From: Psychrobacter sp. 4Dc
GTDB lineage: Bacteria > Pseudomonadota > Gammaproteobacteria > Pseudomonadales > Moraxellaceae
DNA: 59,859 bases
Direction of reading: 5' to 3'
Assembly (NCBI RefSeq): GCF_002836715.1
Contig: NZ_CM009116.1
Coordinates: 1-59,859 of the forward strand
Under the pieces are notes generated by a model. It saw only the letters and a list, made by a program, of their open reading frames with translations. It was not told where the DNA came from and did no database searches. Of the stretch, positions 34,141 through 43,653 are shown piece by piece. Both the position numbers and the translations under genes were made by a program. Each line of letters opens with the position of its first letter. Position 1 is the stretch's first letter.

Positions 34141-36187
34141 TTTGCTTCTCCCCTATTAGTGTCGTGTTATTAGTAGTGCTTTTAACATCTAAATCAGTAA
34201 CCGTCGTAAAGCCTGACTTACTCGCTGCAATTTGTGCAGGGGTCTTGGATGTTTTGAGACGATAGCGCCTATCAAGCATACTCAGCAGACCACCCAATGC
34301 CATAATAATAGCGCCGAGCCATATCCAACGAATCAATGGCTTCACATAAATACGTACGGCCCATTTATTACTGCCTTCAGCTATAGGTTCACCAAGTGCG
34401 ACGTACACATCACGCATCAGACTGTCATCAATCGCTGCTTCGGTCATTGGCATCATGCTAATAATGTAATTGCGTTTTTCAGGGTATAACGTAGTCACAG
34501 CACGGCTATCTTTACTCACTTCGACCTCAGCTTGGGTCGCATCATAGTTACTGCCTTTGACTTCGCGGAAGCCTTTAACGGTGAAGTCGTAACCTTGGAC
34601 ATGGACCGTTTCGCCAACACTCAATGCCACATCGCGCTCGATACTCAAGGTACTGGTAAAGGCAACACCGATGACCGCTACAATCACACCAATATGTGCC
34701 GTTTGCTGACCCCAGTAGCTTAAACGCAGCTTATTTAAGCCTTGCAAAAAGCTTGGTGCATTTTTGGTTTTGTCTTTGAAATCAACCACCATCCAGAACA
34801 GTACCCAAAAACTTACTGCTAGTGTTACACCAATATTAAGCATGGCAGATGGACTGACAAAGTAAGTGATGACTGCAGCTAATACTAGACTGCTCGCCGC
34901 AATGACCATTCCAACGCCTAACAATGGACGCTTATCTTGTTTCCAGCGGATATTGGAGCCCATACCCATGGCAACCAGCAATAGCCATGTTAAAGGCACA
35001 AATAGCGCATTAAAGTACGGAGGACCTACCGATACCTGACCCAAGCTAAAGGCGTCGGCAATGATAGGATAGAGGGTACCAAGCAATACCACTAACGTTG
35101 CAATCAAAATGATGACGTTGTTAATGACTAAAAATGACTCACGCGAAACCAGTTGATACTGACTTTCAATCGTCAAACGCCAGCCACGCAGCGCAAACAT
35201 CAGCAAACCACCACCGACGATGATGCCAAGAATCACTAAAATTACCAGACCACGAGTGGGGTCAGCGGCAAACGAATGCACTGAGGTAATAACCCCTGAA
35301 CGTACAAGGAAAGTACCCAAGAGACTTAAGGCAAAAGCAAAGATAGCCAGCATAATGGTCCATGCTTTAAAGACACCGCGCTTCTCAGTCACTGCCAACG
35401 AATGCAGCAAGGCTAAACCGGCAAGCCAAGGCATCAGTGAGGCGTTTTCTACAGGATCCCAAAACCACCAGCCGCCCCAGCCAAGCTCGTAATACGCCCA
35501 CCAAGAGCCAAGTGCGATACCAACGGTCAAAAACCCCCAAGCCGCTAGCGCCCATGGACGCGACCAACGTGTCCATACTGCATCCAAACGCCCTTCCCAC
35601 AATGCCGCCATACAAAAAGCAAATGGCACCGCTAAGCCCACATAACCCATATACAGCATCGGCGGATGAAAAATCAAACCAAAATCTTGTAGAAGAGGGT
35701 TTAAGTCAGCGCCATCGACTGGCAGATTGGGCAAGGTACGATCAAATGGCGACGAGGTAAAAATCAGCATCGCTAGCATCATGACCTGCACACCGGCCAA
35801 TATCACGAGTACCCGCGCGCGCATCGACAACGGTAAGCCACGGCTAAAATAGGAGACCAGCGCGCACCACGTGGCCATGATCGTCATCCATAGCAGTAGC
35901 GAGCCTTCGTGTCCGCCCCACGTTGCTGATAACTTATAATACCAAGGCAGCAAGGTATTAGAATGCTGCGATACGTACACAAGGCTAAAATCATTATAAT
36001 AGAAGCCTGCCATCAACGCGCCAAACGAGGTAATCATGGCAGCAAACTGCGCCCATGCAAGACTCGGCGCCAAACGCTGCCAAGCAACATGGTCACGCAT
36101 AACGCCAATAGTTGGTAACACTACCTGGAAAATCGCCAAGATTAAGGCGGCTAGCAAGGCAAAATAACCCAATTCTGTGATTAACAT
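34133..36187 (-). CDS. ccmF: Cytochrome c heme lyase subunit CcmF, copy 2
   Basis: A 684-residue paralogue of the protein at 19774-21822. The heme-handling WWD motif is intact (GWGGWWFWDPVENASLMPWL), as are TWGGHEGSLLLW and LIFHPPMLYMGY. Divergence is greatest in the periplasmic loop (about residues 500-600) and in the C-terminal tail after residue 650. The upstream bases GGTTAGACCGT match those before copy 1. It heads an operon ccmFGHI on the minus strand, again without ccmABCDE. Confidence 0.95.
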   Translation of the reverse strand: MLITELGYFALLAALILAIFQVVLPTIGVMRDHVAWQRLAPSLAWAQFAAMITSFGALMAGFYYNDFSLVYVSQHSNTLLPWYYKLSATWGGHEGSLLLWMTIMATWCALVSYFSRGLPLSMRARVLVILAGVQVMMLAMLIFTSSPFDRTLPNLPVDGADLNPLLQDFGLIFHPPMLYMGYVGLAVPFAFCMAALWEGRLDAVWTRWSRPWALAAWGFLTVGIALGSWWAYYELGWGGWWFWDPVENASLMPWLAGLALLHSLAVTEKRGVFKAWTIMLAIFAFALSLLGTFLVRSGVITSVHSFAADPTRGLVILVILGIIVGGGLLMFALRGWRLTIESQYQLVSRESFLVINNVIILIATLVVLLGTLYPIIADAFSLGQVSVGPPYFNALFVPLTWLLLVAMGMGSNIRWKQDKRPLLGVGMVIAASSLVLAAVITYFVSPSAMLNIGVTLAVSFWVLFWMVVDFKDKTKNAPSFLQGLNKLRLSYWGQQTAHIGVIVAVIGVAFTSTLSIERDVALSVGETVHVQGYDFTVKGFREVKGSNYDATQAEVEVSKDSRAVTTLYPEKRNYIISMMPMTEAAIDDSLMRDVYVALGEPIAEGSNKWAVRIYVKPLIRWIWLGAIIMALGGLLSMLDRRYRLKTSKTPAQIAASKSGFTTVTDLDVKSTTNNTTLIGEKQND

Positions 36188-36431
36188 ACGGTCTAACCCT
36201 GTTTACTCTAATATGATTTAAGCTCACTGTAACGGTTGGATTTTTATTATTGGAAACTATTGAAATTTACTGCTATCTCTAGCTCCAATTGTTTTCGAAG
36301 TGTTTTGAAAAGCGTGCCGAAAGTAATAGACAATCATAAATATACAACCATCTTTTGTTAGGTAAGAAGAATATTGAATTAGTTAACCGGACTTATAACA
36401 GCCTAATGCCATCTAAATAAGACCTAGACGA
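36188..36431. other. Promoter region of ccm copy 2 and convergent spacer
   Basis: About 240 bases between ccmF copy 2 and the ATP-grasp-like gene, both on the minus strand. The part next to ccmF matches the upstream flank of copy 1. I see no gene. Confidence 0.35.
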
Positions 36432-37721
36432 TCACACCTGAAAGACAGGCGCGAATCCACCGCCTGGCGTACGGAAGTTAGTCACCTGACCTTGATACAC
36501 ACGCGCAGCAGGTAGTAACATTTTTCCGCCATACGTATAAAGACGTATATCTACCTTTCTTGTTGTTACGATGTCATCAATTTTGAGTGATCTCTCTCCT
36601 ACAGGGACAAAGGTCTGTGCGATATAATCTTCATCCAGAATGTTTTCGAAGACGCGTCGAGTCAGTTTGCTACCGCGATAAACGCCTTTGCTTCCATGAC
36701 CAGCAACTGGCTTAAAAAACAGTTGCCGCCGAGTAAGCCACAACTCTGCTGCATCGTCTCTTGATACAATCTTAGTCCTCGGTACAGACCTTTCGAGGCA
36801 CTCCACTGCAGCCTCATCCAGACCCCAAGAGCGCAATATTTGGGAGTCTGATAGCAATGTCAGGTTTTGCTTATTGGCCAACATAGCATGTACGCGGGGA
36901 TTGGGTGTCACTACCACAGCACCCTCTAAATAAGCCTGCTTAAGCAATACATGGTCAGGGTCCTCAAATGCAAAGTCGACAAGCCGATTGTAAATCATAT
37001 CGATTTTCTGGCCATGGGCTGTTAACGTACCGTCGATATACTCGAGTTCAGAGGGATCAAGTATCACAGTATCAATACCTCTAGCTTGGAGCAGTTGACA
37101 GGCTAACTCAAACTCTAAGAACATGAACTGACTCTCGGGGTCATTGTCCACAATAGCTATCCGATTGGGCATAGCAACAGCGGACTGTCGCTGCCATTCC
37201 TGTTTGAACATGTCAAACACTGCTTCCTCGAACCTATCTAGCATTTGATTGGTTGCAGCGCTTTGCTCTGAGGGGTTGCAACAGCGTTTTTGTGCGCGAG
37301 CGAGCAACACATTCAGAAATGCGCCACCGGCATTAGTATTGACCTCGATGAGCTGAGGTCCATCGCTACCCAAGTGAAAGTCATAACCCATGAGGGCCCC
37401 TATTGGGCCTGGGTCGAAAGCAGCTATTTCTGGTGCCCACGACAGCACTTGCTCTTGATACAATGGCAGTTCGGCAGCTGACTCGATAGCCCTGACGATT
37501 CGCTCCATCGCCTCTATCTCTGTTTTGGGAACGAACACGGGTGTTGCTGAAAAAAGCTTATTAAGCTCGTTCGCTCCTATTGGATTGTTTCTAGTTTCTA
37601 CCAATTGATCTTGAAGGCTTGTATTAAGCGCTTTACGATCAAGGGTAATGCAGTAGCACTCTTGGTTAAGTCGATTTGCAAGACCGTCATTTTTCTCGTT
37701 GTTGCTGGTTAGGTGTTCCAT
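36432..37721 (-). CDS. ATP-grasp-like protein of unknown substrate
   Basis: A 429-residue soluble protein without signal peptide or membrane segments. The C-terminal third carries an ATP-grasp-like layout: a Lys followed by a Gly-rich loop, FFKPVAGHGSKGVYRGSKL; then DEDYIAQTFVPVGE; then KVDIRLYTYGGKMLLPAARV; ending in a Gly-rich TNFRTPGGGFAPVF. The N-terminal half has DFHLGSDGPQLIEVNTNAGG, a typical substrate-binding region of peptide or amine ligases. I infer an ATP-dependent ligase, perhaps making a small peptide or amide, but cannot name the product. It lies downstream of tatABC on the same strand, 84 bases after the tatC stop. Confidence 0.6.
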   Translation of the reverse strand: MEHLTSNNEKNDGLANRLNQECYCITLDRKALNTSLQDQLVETRNNPIGANELNKLFSATPVFVPKTEIEAMERIVRAIESAAELPLYQEQVLSWAPEIAAFDPGPIGALMGYDFHLGSDGPQLIEVNTNAGGAFLNVLLARAQKRCCNPSEQSAATNQMLDRFEEAVFDMFKQEWQRQSAVAMPNRIAIVDNDPESQFMFLEFELACQLLQARGIDTVILDPSELEYIDGTLTAHGQKIDMIYNRLVDFAFEDPDHVLLKQAYLEGAVVVTPNPRVHAMLANKQNLTLLSDSQILRSWGLDEAAVECLERSVPRTKIVSRDDAAELWLTRRQLFFKPVAGHGSKGVYRGSKLTRRVFENILDEDYIAQTFVPVGERSLKIDDIVTTRKVDIRLYTYGGKMLLPAARVYQGQVTNFRTPGGGFAPVFQV

Positions 37722-37804
37722 TTAGAGTCCGTCGCTAAGTAGAGTACTCACGCTGACATACTCTAGTAAAAAGTAAAAAAGGTACTTGGCGTGTTTAAGT
37801 AGTG

Positions 37805-38674
37805 CTAGCTACTTTCTAATGTTTCATTCCCTGAGACTAAATCATTATTTCGTTCATTTTTAATTAATATCTTTGCTAAGAGTAAACCCAGCTCAAACAA
37901 TAGCCACATAGGAATCGCCAACAACAGCATTGATACACCATCAGGCGGTGTCACTACCGCGGCGATCCCAAAACAGCCAACTATGATATAACGACGCTTA
38001 TCTTCTAAACTTTGAGTAGAAACGATTCCGGCCATTATCAGCAATAAGGTAACCACTGGAATCTCAAAAGTCAGTCCAAACACCATAAATAGCTTGAGGG
38101 CAAAGCTCAGATAACTGTCAATATCGGTCATTGGTATAACGTTCTGCGGAGCGAACATAATAAAAAATTTCAATACCCCTTTGAGTACGACAAAGTAGGA
38201 AAAAGCAACACCAGCATAAAATAGAAATATCGAAGATAGCAGTACAGGAATGGCAATTTTCTTCTCTTTTTTATATAAGCCGGAAGCTACAAATGACCAA
38301 ATTTGATACAGGATATAAGGCATTGCTAAAAATGCGGCGACGAATATCGTTAAGCGAATGGGTGCCATAAAGTTTGACGTTATATCAGTGGCAATCATGG
38401 TCGAATTGATGGGTAACTGCGCCACTAATGGGTCTGATAAAAGATTATAAAGCTCGCGTGAAAATCCCACCAATACTAAGAATATAATTAAGACGACCAC
38501 GCATATTCTTATTAAGTGCGTACGCAGCTCGATTAAATGTCCGGTAATAGGCATATCGCCAAGCGTACCTAACGTATCTCCAGACTCACTATTCTGTGTT
38601 GTATCTGTTGGCGCCTCAAACTCTATATCTGTTATTTTTTCTTGTCGACTTTTTTGCCGTTTAAATAGGCTCAC
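37805..38674 (-). CDS. tatC: Sec-independent protein translocase TatC
   Basis: A 289-residue membrane protein, the twin-arginine signal receptor of the Tat translocase. After a hydrophilic N-terminal tail of about 40 residues comes the hallmark GHLIELRTHLIRI with the conserved Glu that contacts the signal peptide. Six membrane segments follow, with FGLTFEIPVVTLLL and the ITPPDG-like VTPPDGVSMLLLAIPMW late loop. It overlaps tatB by four bases. The N-terminal extension is longer than in E. coli. The neighbouring Cu-oxidase gene (46859) encodes a twin-arginine substrate. Confidence 0.95.
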   Translation of the reverse strand: MSLFKRQKSRQEKITDIEFEAPTDTTQNSESGDTLGTLGDMPITGHLIELRTHLIRICVVVLIIFLVLVGFSRELYNLLSDPLVAQLPINSTMIATDITSNFMAPIRLTIFVAAFLAMPYILYQIWSFVASGLYKKEKKIAIPVLLSSIFLFYAGVAFSYFVVLKGVLKFFIMFAPQNVIPMTDIDSYLSFALKLFMVFGLTFEIPVVTLLLIMAGIVSTQSLEDKRRYIIVGCFGIAAVVTPPDGVSMLLLAIPMWLLFELGLLLAKILIKNERNNDLVSGNETLESS

Positions 38675-39057
38675 TGATCCGCCTCCTGTTTAATGAACGA
38701 GGAGGTAGTATTCTGTTGATGGTCTTTATCATAAGGGGTGATTGACTGATGTGAAGCGTCTAGGCTTTGGTTCTGTGACTGCTCAAACTTTTGCATACTG
38801 CCACGCATTTCTGCTAATTCGCGCTTCATATCCGACTCGGTCTGACGGATTTTCGCAAGTTCATTTTGCATTTGTTGACGTGTTTCAGCTAGATCAAGCT
38901 CAGCTTCTATTTCAGATTGTAGAGTGGATACTGTACGGCGCAGTTTGGCATACCATTGCCCAGCGGTACGTGCGGCTTGCGGCAGTTTTTCTGGGCCCAA
39001 TACGATTAAAGCAATGACGCCAAACAAGAGTAATTCGGAAAACCCAATATCAAACAT
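38671..39057 (-). CDS. tatB: Sec-independent protein translocase TatB
   Basis: A 128-residue protein if it starts at the ATG at 39057; a GTG three codons earlier is less likely. The N-terminal membrane helix and hinge are typical: MFDIGFSELLLFGVIALIVL followed by GPEKLP, which separates TatB from TatA. A long amphipathic and coiled region (ELDLAETRQQMQNELAKI) and a Gln/Ser-rich tail follow. It lies between tatA and tatC in the common order. Confidence 0.93.
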   Translation of the reverse strand: MFDIGFSELLLFGVIALIVLGPEKLPQAARTAGQWYAKLRRTVSTLQSEIEAELDLAETRQQMQNELAKIRQTESDMKRELAEMRGSMQKFEQSQNQSLDASHQSITPYDKDHQQNTTSSFIKQEADQ

Positions 39058-39112
39058 AACAGTCACATATATTAATAGACTACTTAGTGCCGCTATTTAT
39101 AAGCGGCGCGCT

Positions 39113-39397
39113 TCATACTTTAGGCTGGTCATCAGTGGAAATAGGGCTGATTTCCATATCATCAGCCTGATTACCTACACGCGTATTTAAATCATTACTT
39201 GCAGCTGGCGTACTATTTTCATGGCTAAGCACATGATTTTTGCGAGCATTCTCGGGTTCTTCATCTTTGACCGCTTCTTTAAAACCTTTCACCGCACCGC
39301 CTAAATCTTTACCTGCATTTTTAAGCTTGGCAGTACCAAATACGACCACCACTACGACCAATAAAATCAGCCAATGTGTAATAGAAAAGCTGCCCAT
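39113..39397 (-). CDS. tatA: Sec-independent protein translocase TatA
   Basis: A 94-residue pore-forming Tat subunit. A short N-terminus is followed by the membrane helix [20 protein letters not shown] and the amphipathic helix [20 protein letters not shown] with the conserved F-G and GGAxKGFK pattern. An acidic tail of about 45 residues closes the protein. It begins the tatABC operon on the minus strand, downstream of the copper P-type ATPase gene. Confidence 0.95.
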   Translation of the reverse strand: MGSFSITHWLILLVVVVVVFGTAKLKNAGKDLGGAVKGFKEAVKDEEPENARKNHVLSHENSTPAASNDLNTRVGNQADDMEISPISTDDQPKV

Positions 39398-39477
39398 AAC
39401 GGTATCCTTATATTTTGTGATCTTGTTTAGACCAGTATGTGTCAGTGTGCTTTAGAACACTTTTTACCGTACCAGAA

Positions 39478-42087
39478 TTATAGTTTCAAACGGCGCAATC
39501 GCAGCGCGTTAGCAATCACCGAGAATGACGACAAGCTCATCGCTGCCGCTGCTATCATCGGACTGAGCAGAAGCCCAAATATGGGATAGAGCACACCTGC
39601 GGCAATAGGAACACCAAGTGCATTGTAGATAAAGGCAAAAAACAGATTCTGTCTGATATTGCGCATGGTGGCGTGGCTAAGCTTATAAGCTTTGGCAATG
39701 CCCATTAAATCACCTTTTAGCAGGGTAATGCCCGCACTCTCCATCGCCACATCGGTACCGGTTCCCATAGCGATACCAACATTAGCTTGCGCTAGCGCTG
39801 GTGCGTCGTTGATACCATCACCCGCCATAGCGACCAATTTACCGCTGTCTTGCATTTCTTTGACGATACGGTTTTTATCCTCTGGTGAAACATCCGCATG
39901 AACTTCATCAATACCTAGTTTATTGGCGACTGCCTGCGCGGTTTTTTCGTTGTCACCGGTTAGCATCACAACTTTTAAACCTGCGTCATGAAGCAGTGAA
40001 ATAGCCTCTTTAGTGCTTGGTTTAATAGGGTCAGCAACTGAAATAATACCAGCAGCTTTACCGTCTATAGCCACAAACATTACCGTTTCACCGTCTTTTC
40101 TACGGACATCAGCTTTAGTGGACAGCTCATTATCAAAACTATTTAGGCTTTCCATAAGCTTAGAGTTACCAATAGCGACTTTCTTACCATCGACCACGGC
40201 TTGTACGCCTTCGCCAGTAGTCGAATTAAAGTCAGTAGCTTTAGGAATAATGAGTGATCTTTCTTGAGCTGCTCTAACGATAGCTTCTGCTAAAGGATGC
40301 TCGCTAGCGCTTTCTACTGAGGCTACCAATGCGAGGAACTCGTCTTCATCTTGACCTACCTGCGCATCAATTGCGGTAAGCTCGGGCTTACCAGCGGTCA
40401 GTGTTCCGGTCTTGTCGACGACAATGGTATCGACTTTTTCCATACTCTCTAACGCTTCAGCATTTTTGATGAGGACGCCGTTTTGCGCGCCTTTGCCGGT
40501 ACCAACCATAATGGACATCGGCGTCGCTAGACCAAGGGCACAAGGACAAGCAATAATCAGTACCGCAATCGCGTTAACCAAGGCATAGGCCATAGCGGGC
40601 TCAGGGCCGAATATCGCCCAGACAATAAAGGTTATGATAGAGGTGACAATAACAATAGGTACGAACCAACCCGCCACTTGATCTACCAATTTCTGTATAG
40701 GTGCGCGGCTACGCTGGGCTTCAGCAACCATTTGTACAATTTTAGATAATACTGAATCTGCTCCAACATTGACCGCTTCGACTAATAGCGTTCCGGTGCC
40801 ATTTACCGTACCACCAGTCACTGTATCTCCTGCTACTTTTGATACAGGGATTGGCTCACCCGTCACCATTGATTCATCAACATTACTATTACCATCGATC
40901 ACTGTACCATCTACGGGTAGTTTCTCACCTGGTTTAACCCGTAGCTTATCGCCAGTGACGACCTCATCAAGCGAGACTTCGACTTCTTCACCGTTTTCAT
41001 CGACACGTCTTGCGGTTGGTGGTGCGAGCTCAAGCAAAGCTCTAATCGCACCTGAAGTTTGACTTCTAGCTTTGAGCTCTAATACTTGACCCAGTAGCAC
41101 CAAGGTCACAATGACCGCTGCCGCTTCATAGTAGACTCCGACTTGACCAGAGGCATCTCTGAAACTGTCTGGGAAAATATCGGGAAAAAAGGTCGCGACA
41201 ATACTAAAAATATAAGCAGCGCCTACGCCTATCGCAATCAAGGTAAACATATTTAGATTGCGGCTTTTTATAGACTGCCAGCCACGGACGAAAAACGGGG
41301 CGGCGCCCCAAAGCACTACAGGGGTCGCGAGCACTAACTCAGCCCATTGTAAAACCTGTGAAGGTATACCATACTGACTAAAGTCAACTCCAAACATACC
41401 GCTCATCACATATATTAATAGCGGTACAGTCAACACGGTACATATCCAAAAACGACGAGTCATGTCGTCAAGCTCTGAGGTGTCCTCTTCACCGATAGTA
41501 AGCGTTTCGGGCTCAAGCGCCATACCACATATCGGACAACCGCTATTTCTAACGTCTCTCACTTCAGGATGCATAGGACAGGTATATACCGTGCCATCGT
41601 AATCAGCAGGTACTTTATCGTATTTACCGCCTTTAACAGATTTTACTCCGCTACTATCAGTATCCTTTCCATGACAGCTAGCGTGACTATCATCTTTAGC
41701 AACTTCGTCTTCAGGTTTAAGAAACATGCCACATATTGGGCAGTCACTTTTTTCAACATCTCTTACTTCTGGATGCATAGGACAAATATAGACCGTACCG
41801 CTATAATTTTCCGGTATCTTGTCGTACTTATTGCCTTCGACAGAATTTACCTCATTACTATTATTAGCATCCGCTCCATGACAATGCGCATGACTATCTT
41901 CATGGTTGTTGGATTCAGCAACCTCGTCTTCAGGTTTAAGAAACATGCCGCATATCGGACAATCGCTCTTTTCAGTATCTCTAACCTCAGGATGCATCGG
42001 GCAGATATAAACCGTACCACTATAATTTTCTGGTACTTTATCGTACTGACCACCTTTGATAGATTTTTCATCGGCAATATGTTTCAT
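39478..42087 (-). CDS. Copper-exporting P1B-type ATPase with three N-terminal metal-binding modules
   Basis: An 869-residue pump from the ATG at 42087, which has AAGGAG eight bases upstream; a TTG at 42108 is less likely. Instead of HMA domains it has three tandem heavy-metal-binding modules, each with the pattern [11 protein letters not shown]...CPICGM (about residues 26-60, 90-125 and 140-180), separated by His-rich linkers ([18 protein letters not shown]). The ATPase core follows: [12 protein letters not shown], the membrane site [27 protein letters not shown] and [15 protein letters not shown] with this N-terminus fits Cu(I)/Ag(I) export (CopA/SilP type). Tripling of the module is the notable feature; relatives usually have one or two. 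Confidence 0.93.
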   Translation of the reverse strand: MKHIADEKSIKGGQYDKVPENYSGTVYICPMHPEVRDTEKSDCPICGMFLKPEDEVAESNNHEDSHAHCHGADANNSNEVNSVEGNKYDKIPENYSGTVYICPMHPEVRDVEKSDCPICGMFLKPEDEVAKDDSHASCHGKDTDSSGVKSVKGGKYDKVPADYDGTVYTCPMHPEVRDVRNSGCPICGMALEPETLTIGEEDTSELDDMTRRFWICTVLTVPLLIYVMSGMFGVDFSQYGIPSQVLQWAELVLATPVVLWGAAPFFVRGWQSIKSRNLNMFTLIAIGVGAAYIFSIVATFFPDIFPDSFRDASGQVGVYYEAAAVIVTLVLLGQVLELKARSQTSGAIRALLELAPPTARRVDENGEEVEVSLDEVVTGDKLRVKPGEKLPVDGTVIDGNSNVDESMVTGEPIPVSKVAGDTVTGGTVNGTGTLLVEAVNVGADSVLSKIVQMVAEAQRSRAPIQKLVDQVAGWFVPIVIVTSIITFIVWAIFGPEPAMAYALVNAIAVLIIACPCALGLATPMSIMVGTGKGAQNGVLIKNAEALESMEKVDTIVVDKTGTLTAGKPELTAIDAQVGQDEDEFLALVASVESASEHPLAEAIVRAAQERSLIIPKATDFNSTTGEGVQAVVDGKKVAIGNSKLMESLNSFDNELSTKADVRRKDGETVMFVAIDGKAAGIISVADPIKPSTKEAISLLHDAGLKVVMLTGDNEKTAQAVANKLGIDEVHADVSPEDKNRIVKEMQDSGKLVAMAGDGINDAPALAQANVGIAMGTGTDVAMESAGITLLKGDLMGIAKAYKLSHATMRNIRQNLFFAFIYNALGVPIAAGVLYPIFGLLLSPMIAAAAMSLSSFSVIANALRLRRLKL

Positions 42088-42225
42088 AAAACCACTCCTT
42101 GAAGACAATAAATATTTATAATAAGTACAACTCTTAAAGCACTATCATCAATCCTCGATTGCTATTCATCTAATCATTAATCTAAAAACCTCTAAAAAAT
42201 AATTTCTATACTTTTCAATTGGAAT

Positions 42226-42381
42226 TTAGTTTTTATCACGCAAATACTTGAGCAGTGCCATGATTGTTAGTACTAGTACTGCGAAAAATAGTAGGGTGAA
42301 TAACAAACAGATAAGCATCATAACCCAGCCCATGCCATACATCATTGAGCCGTTCATCATGCCATGCATTGACCCATTCAT
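42226..42381 (-). CDS. Met-rich single-span small membrane protein
   Basis: A 51-residue protein below the usual gene-finding length. GAGGAG lies eight bases before the ATG, which supports it strongly. The first 20 residues read MNGSMHGMMNGSMMYGMGWV, with eight methionines in all and one His, then one hydrophobic helix (about residues 20-43, MMLICLLFTLLFFAVLVLTI) and a basic KYLRDKN end. Methionine clusters bind Cu(I) in many periplasmic proteins. Its place between the copper P-type ATPase and a DUF5676 gene suggests a small copper-binding membrane peptide; that is inference. Confidence 0.75.
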   Translation of the reverse strand: MNGSMHGMMNGSMMYGMGWVMMLICLLFTLLFFAVLVLTIMALLKYLRDKN

Positions 42382-42479
42382 TATGATTTCTCCTCAGTCT
42401 AAACTGTGATCACTCCAACTCTTCAATTAATTTTTACTCGAACCGAAGAGGTTTACTGACTGTTAATATATCAATATCT

Positions 42480-42758
42480 TTAGCGCACTTTGGCGAACCA
42501 ACGGTATAATGGCACGAATAAGATTGCGAAATACCAACCGTAAAGATACGATTCGACAAACCCAATTAGAAAACCTGTCCACGTCAACCACTCAAAGCCA
42601 GGTAGCAGAGGCGCCCAAGCTTCATGCATACTTATCTGTTCGGGTGCAAGTAAGCCAAAGCCTATGCATAACAGGTAACTAATGAGTAGAAACAACGATA
42701 CACTGTTGCCAACAGGGACAATTCTCAAAGGACTTGTCGTTAAGTTTGATTTGGCCAT
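42480..42758 (-). CDS. DUF5676 family membrane protein
   Basis: A 92-residue protein with two hydrophobic segments. I chose the ATG at 42758, with GAGGA eight bases upstream; a GTG at 42773 opens the frame earlier. The pattern SLFLLISYLLCIGFGLLAP followed by WAPLLPGFEWLTWTGFLIGF and ESYLYGWYFAILFVPLYRW matches DUF5676 proteins, small inner-membrane proteins often found near copper or mercury genes. The function is not established. Confidence 0.8.
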   Translation of the reverse strand: MAKSNLTTSPLRIVPVGNSVSLFLLISYLLCIGFGLLAPEQISMHEAWAPLLPGFEWLTWTGFLIGFVESYLYGWYFAILFVPLYRWFAKVR

Positions 42759-42870
42759 CTTAGTAATCCTCACTATTGTATGATGTGGTTCAAGCTCAAG
42801 ATAACCAATCGTATCTAACCATGCTAACTCTAAGGATTTGTATGAATTAAAGCTTTATCCTGTATTGATA

Positions 42871-43524
42871 TTACTTTTTAACTCGTGCGGCGGCGGCAAG
42901 TTGACGCCATTGACCCCATTGAGGAATAAACATTGGCACTTGCTGTTTGTAAGCAAGGTAGTCTTTACCAAACTCTTCAAACATATGCCGTTCCTCACGT
43001 CGAGCTAACCATGTGTATACAAGCACAATCACTGGAAACAGACCGATTGAAAACAGAGTTGGCCAATGCACCACACCCTCACCGAACAGTGCAATAAACA
43101 ACCCGGTGTACTGAGGATGACGTACGTAGGCATAGAGTCCATCAGTTACTAAACGATTTTCCCCTCGTGCTTTGTGGACTTGGCGCCAACCTTGAGCAAA
43201 AAGACCGACTCCTAAAAATGCAATAGCATAGCCGAGTAGCATTGAGATCATCATGCCTGTCTCACCTAAACCAACAAGGGTCGACCATAAGCTAGCGCTG
43301 ACATATTGGCTGTCCAAACCAAAAAACCGTACTAATAAATATATAGTGAGCGGAAAGCCATACATTTCTGCGTAAAGTGCAATAATGAAAGCCTGAACTA
43401 CACCAGCACCCGCCCATTCACGCCAGTTCTTTGGTGCGAAATAACGGTAAAAGAACCAAGAAATCAGAACAATAACAATTAGTGCGAGACCCCAAGTTCC
43501 AGCGTGATTAAATGACTCATTCAT
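42871..43524 (-). CDS. Isoprenylcysteine methyltransferase-family membrane protein
   Basis: A 217-residue protein with about five membrane segments. The C-terminal half has the ICMT/PEMT cofactor-binding pattern: LVTDGLYAYVRHPQYTGLFI, then ARREERHMFEEFGKDYLAYK. Bacterial members methylate small molecules or lipids and frequently sit in heavy-metal islands without a defined role. AGGGAAAG precedes the ATG. Confidence 0.85.
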   Translation of the reverse strand: MNESFNHAGTWGLALIVIVLISWFFYRYFAPKNWREWAGAGVVQAFIIALYAEMYGFPLTIYLLVRFFGLDSQYVSASLWSTLVGLGETGMMISMLLGYAIAFLGVGLFAQGWRQVHKARGENRLVTDGLYAYVRHPQYTGLFIALFGEGVVHWPTLFSIGLFPVIVLVYTWLARREERHMFEEFGKDYLAYKQQVPMFIPQWGQWRQLAAAARVKK

Positions 43525-43653
43525 AGCTTACTTTCCCTGTTGTCTTTATGAATATCGTATTGCATGAAATCAATTCTTGAAGATAGTAAGCAGACACTTA
43601 AATCTATGCAATTTTTAACCAAACAATTTTCTGTAAACTCTTTGATGTTACTG

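Larger units (their letters stand above)
31560..36220 (-). repeat. Large inverted duplication, arm 2 (ccmFGHI copy 2)
   Basis: Same gene order and junctions as arm 1 (19740-24420) but on the opposite strand. The arm appears richer in G and C, notably in third codon positions, which suggests a different origin or long separate evolution. Confidence 0.85.
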
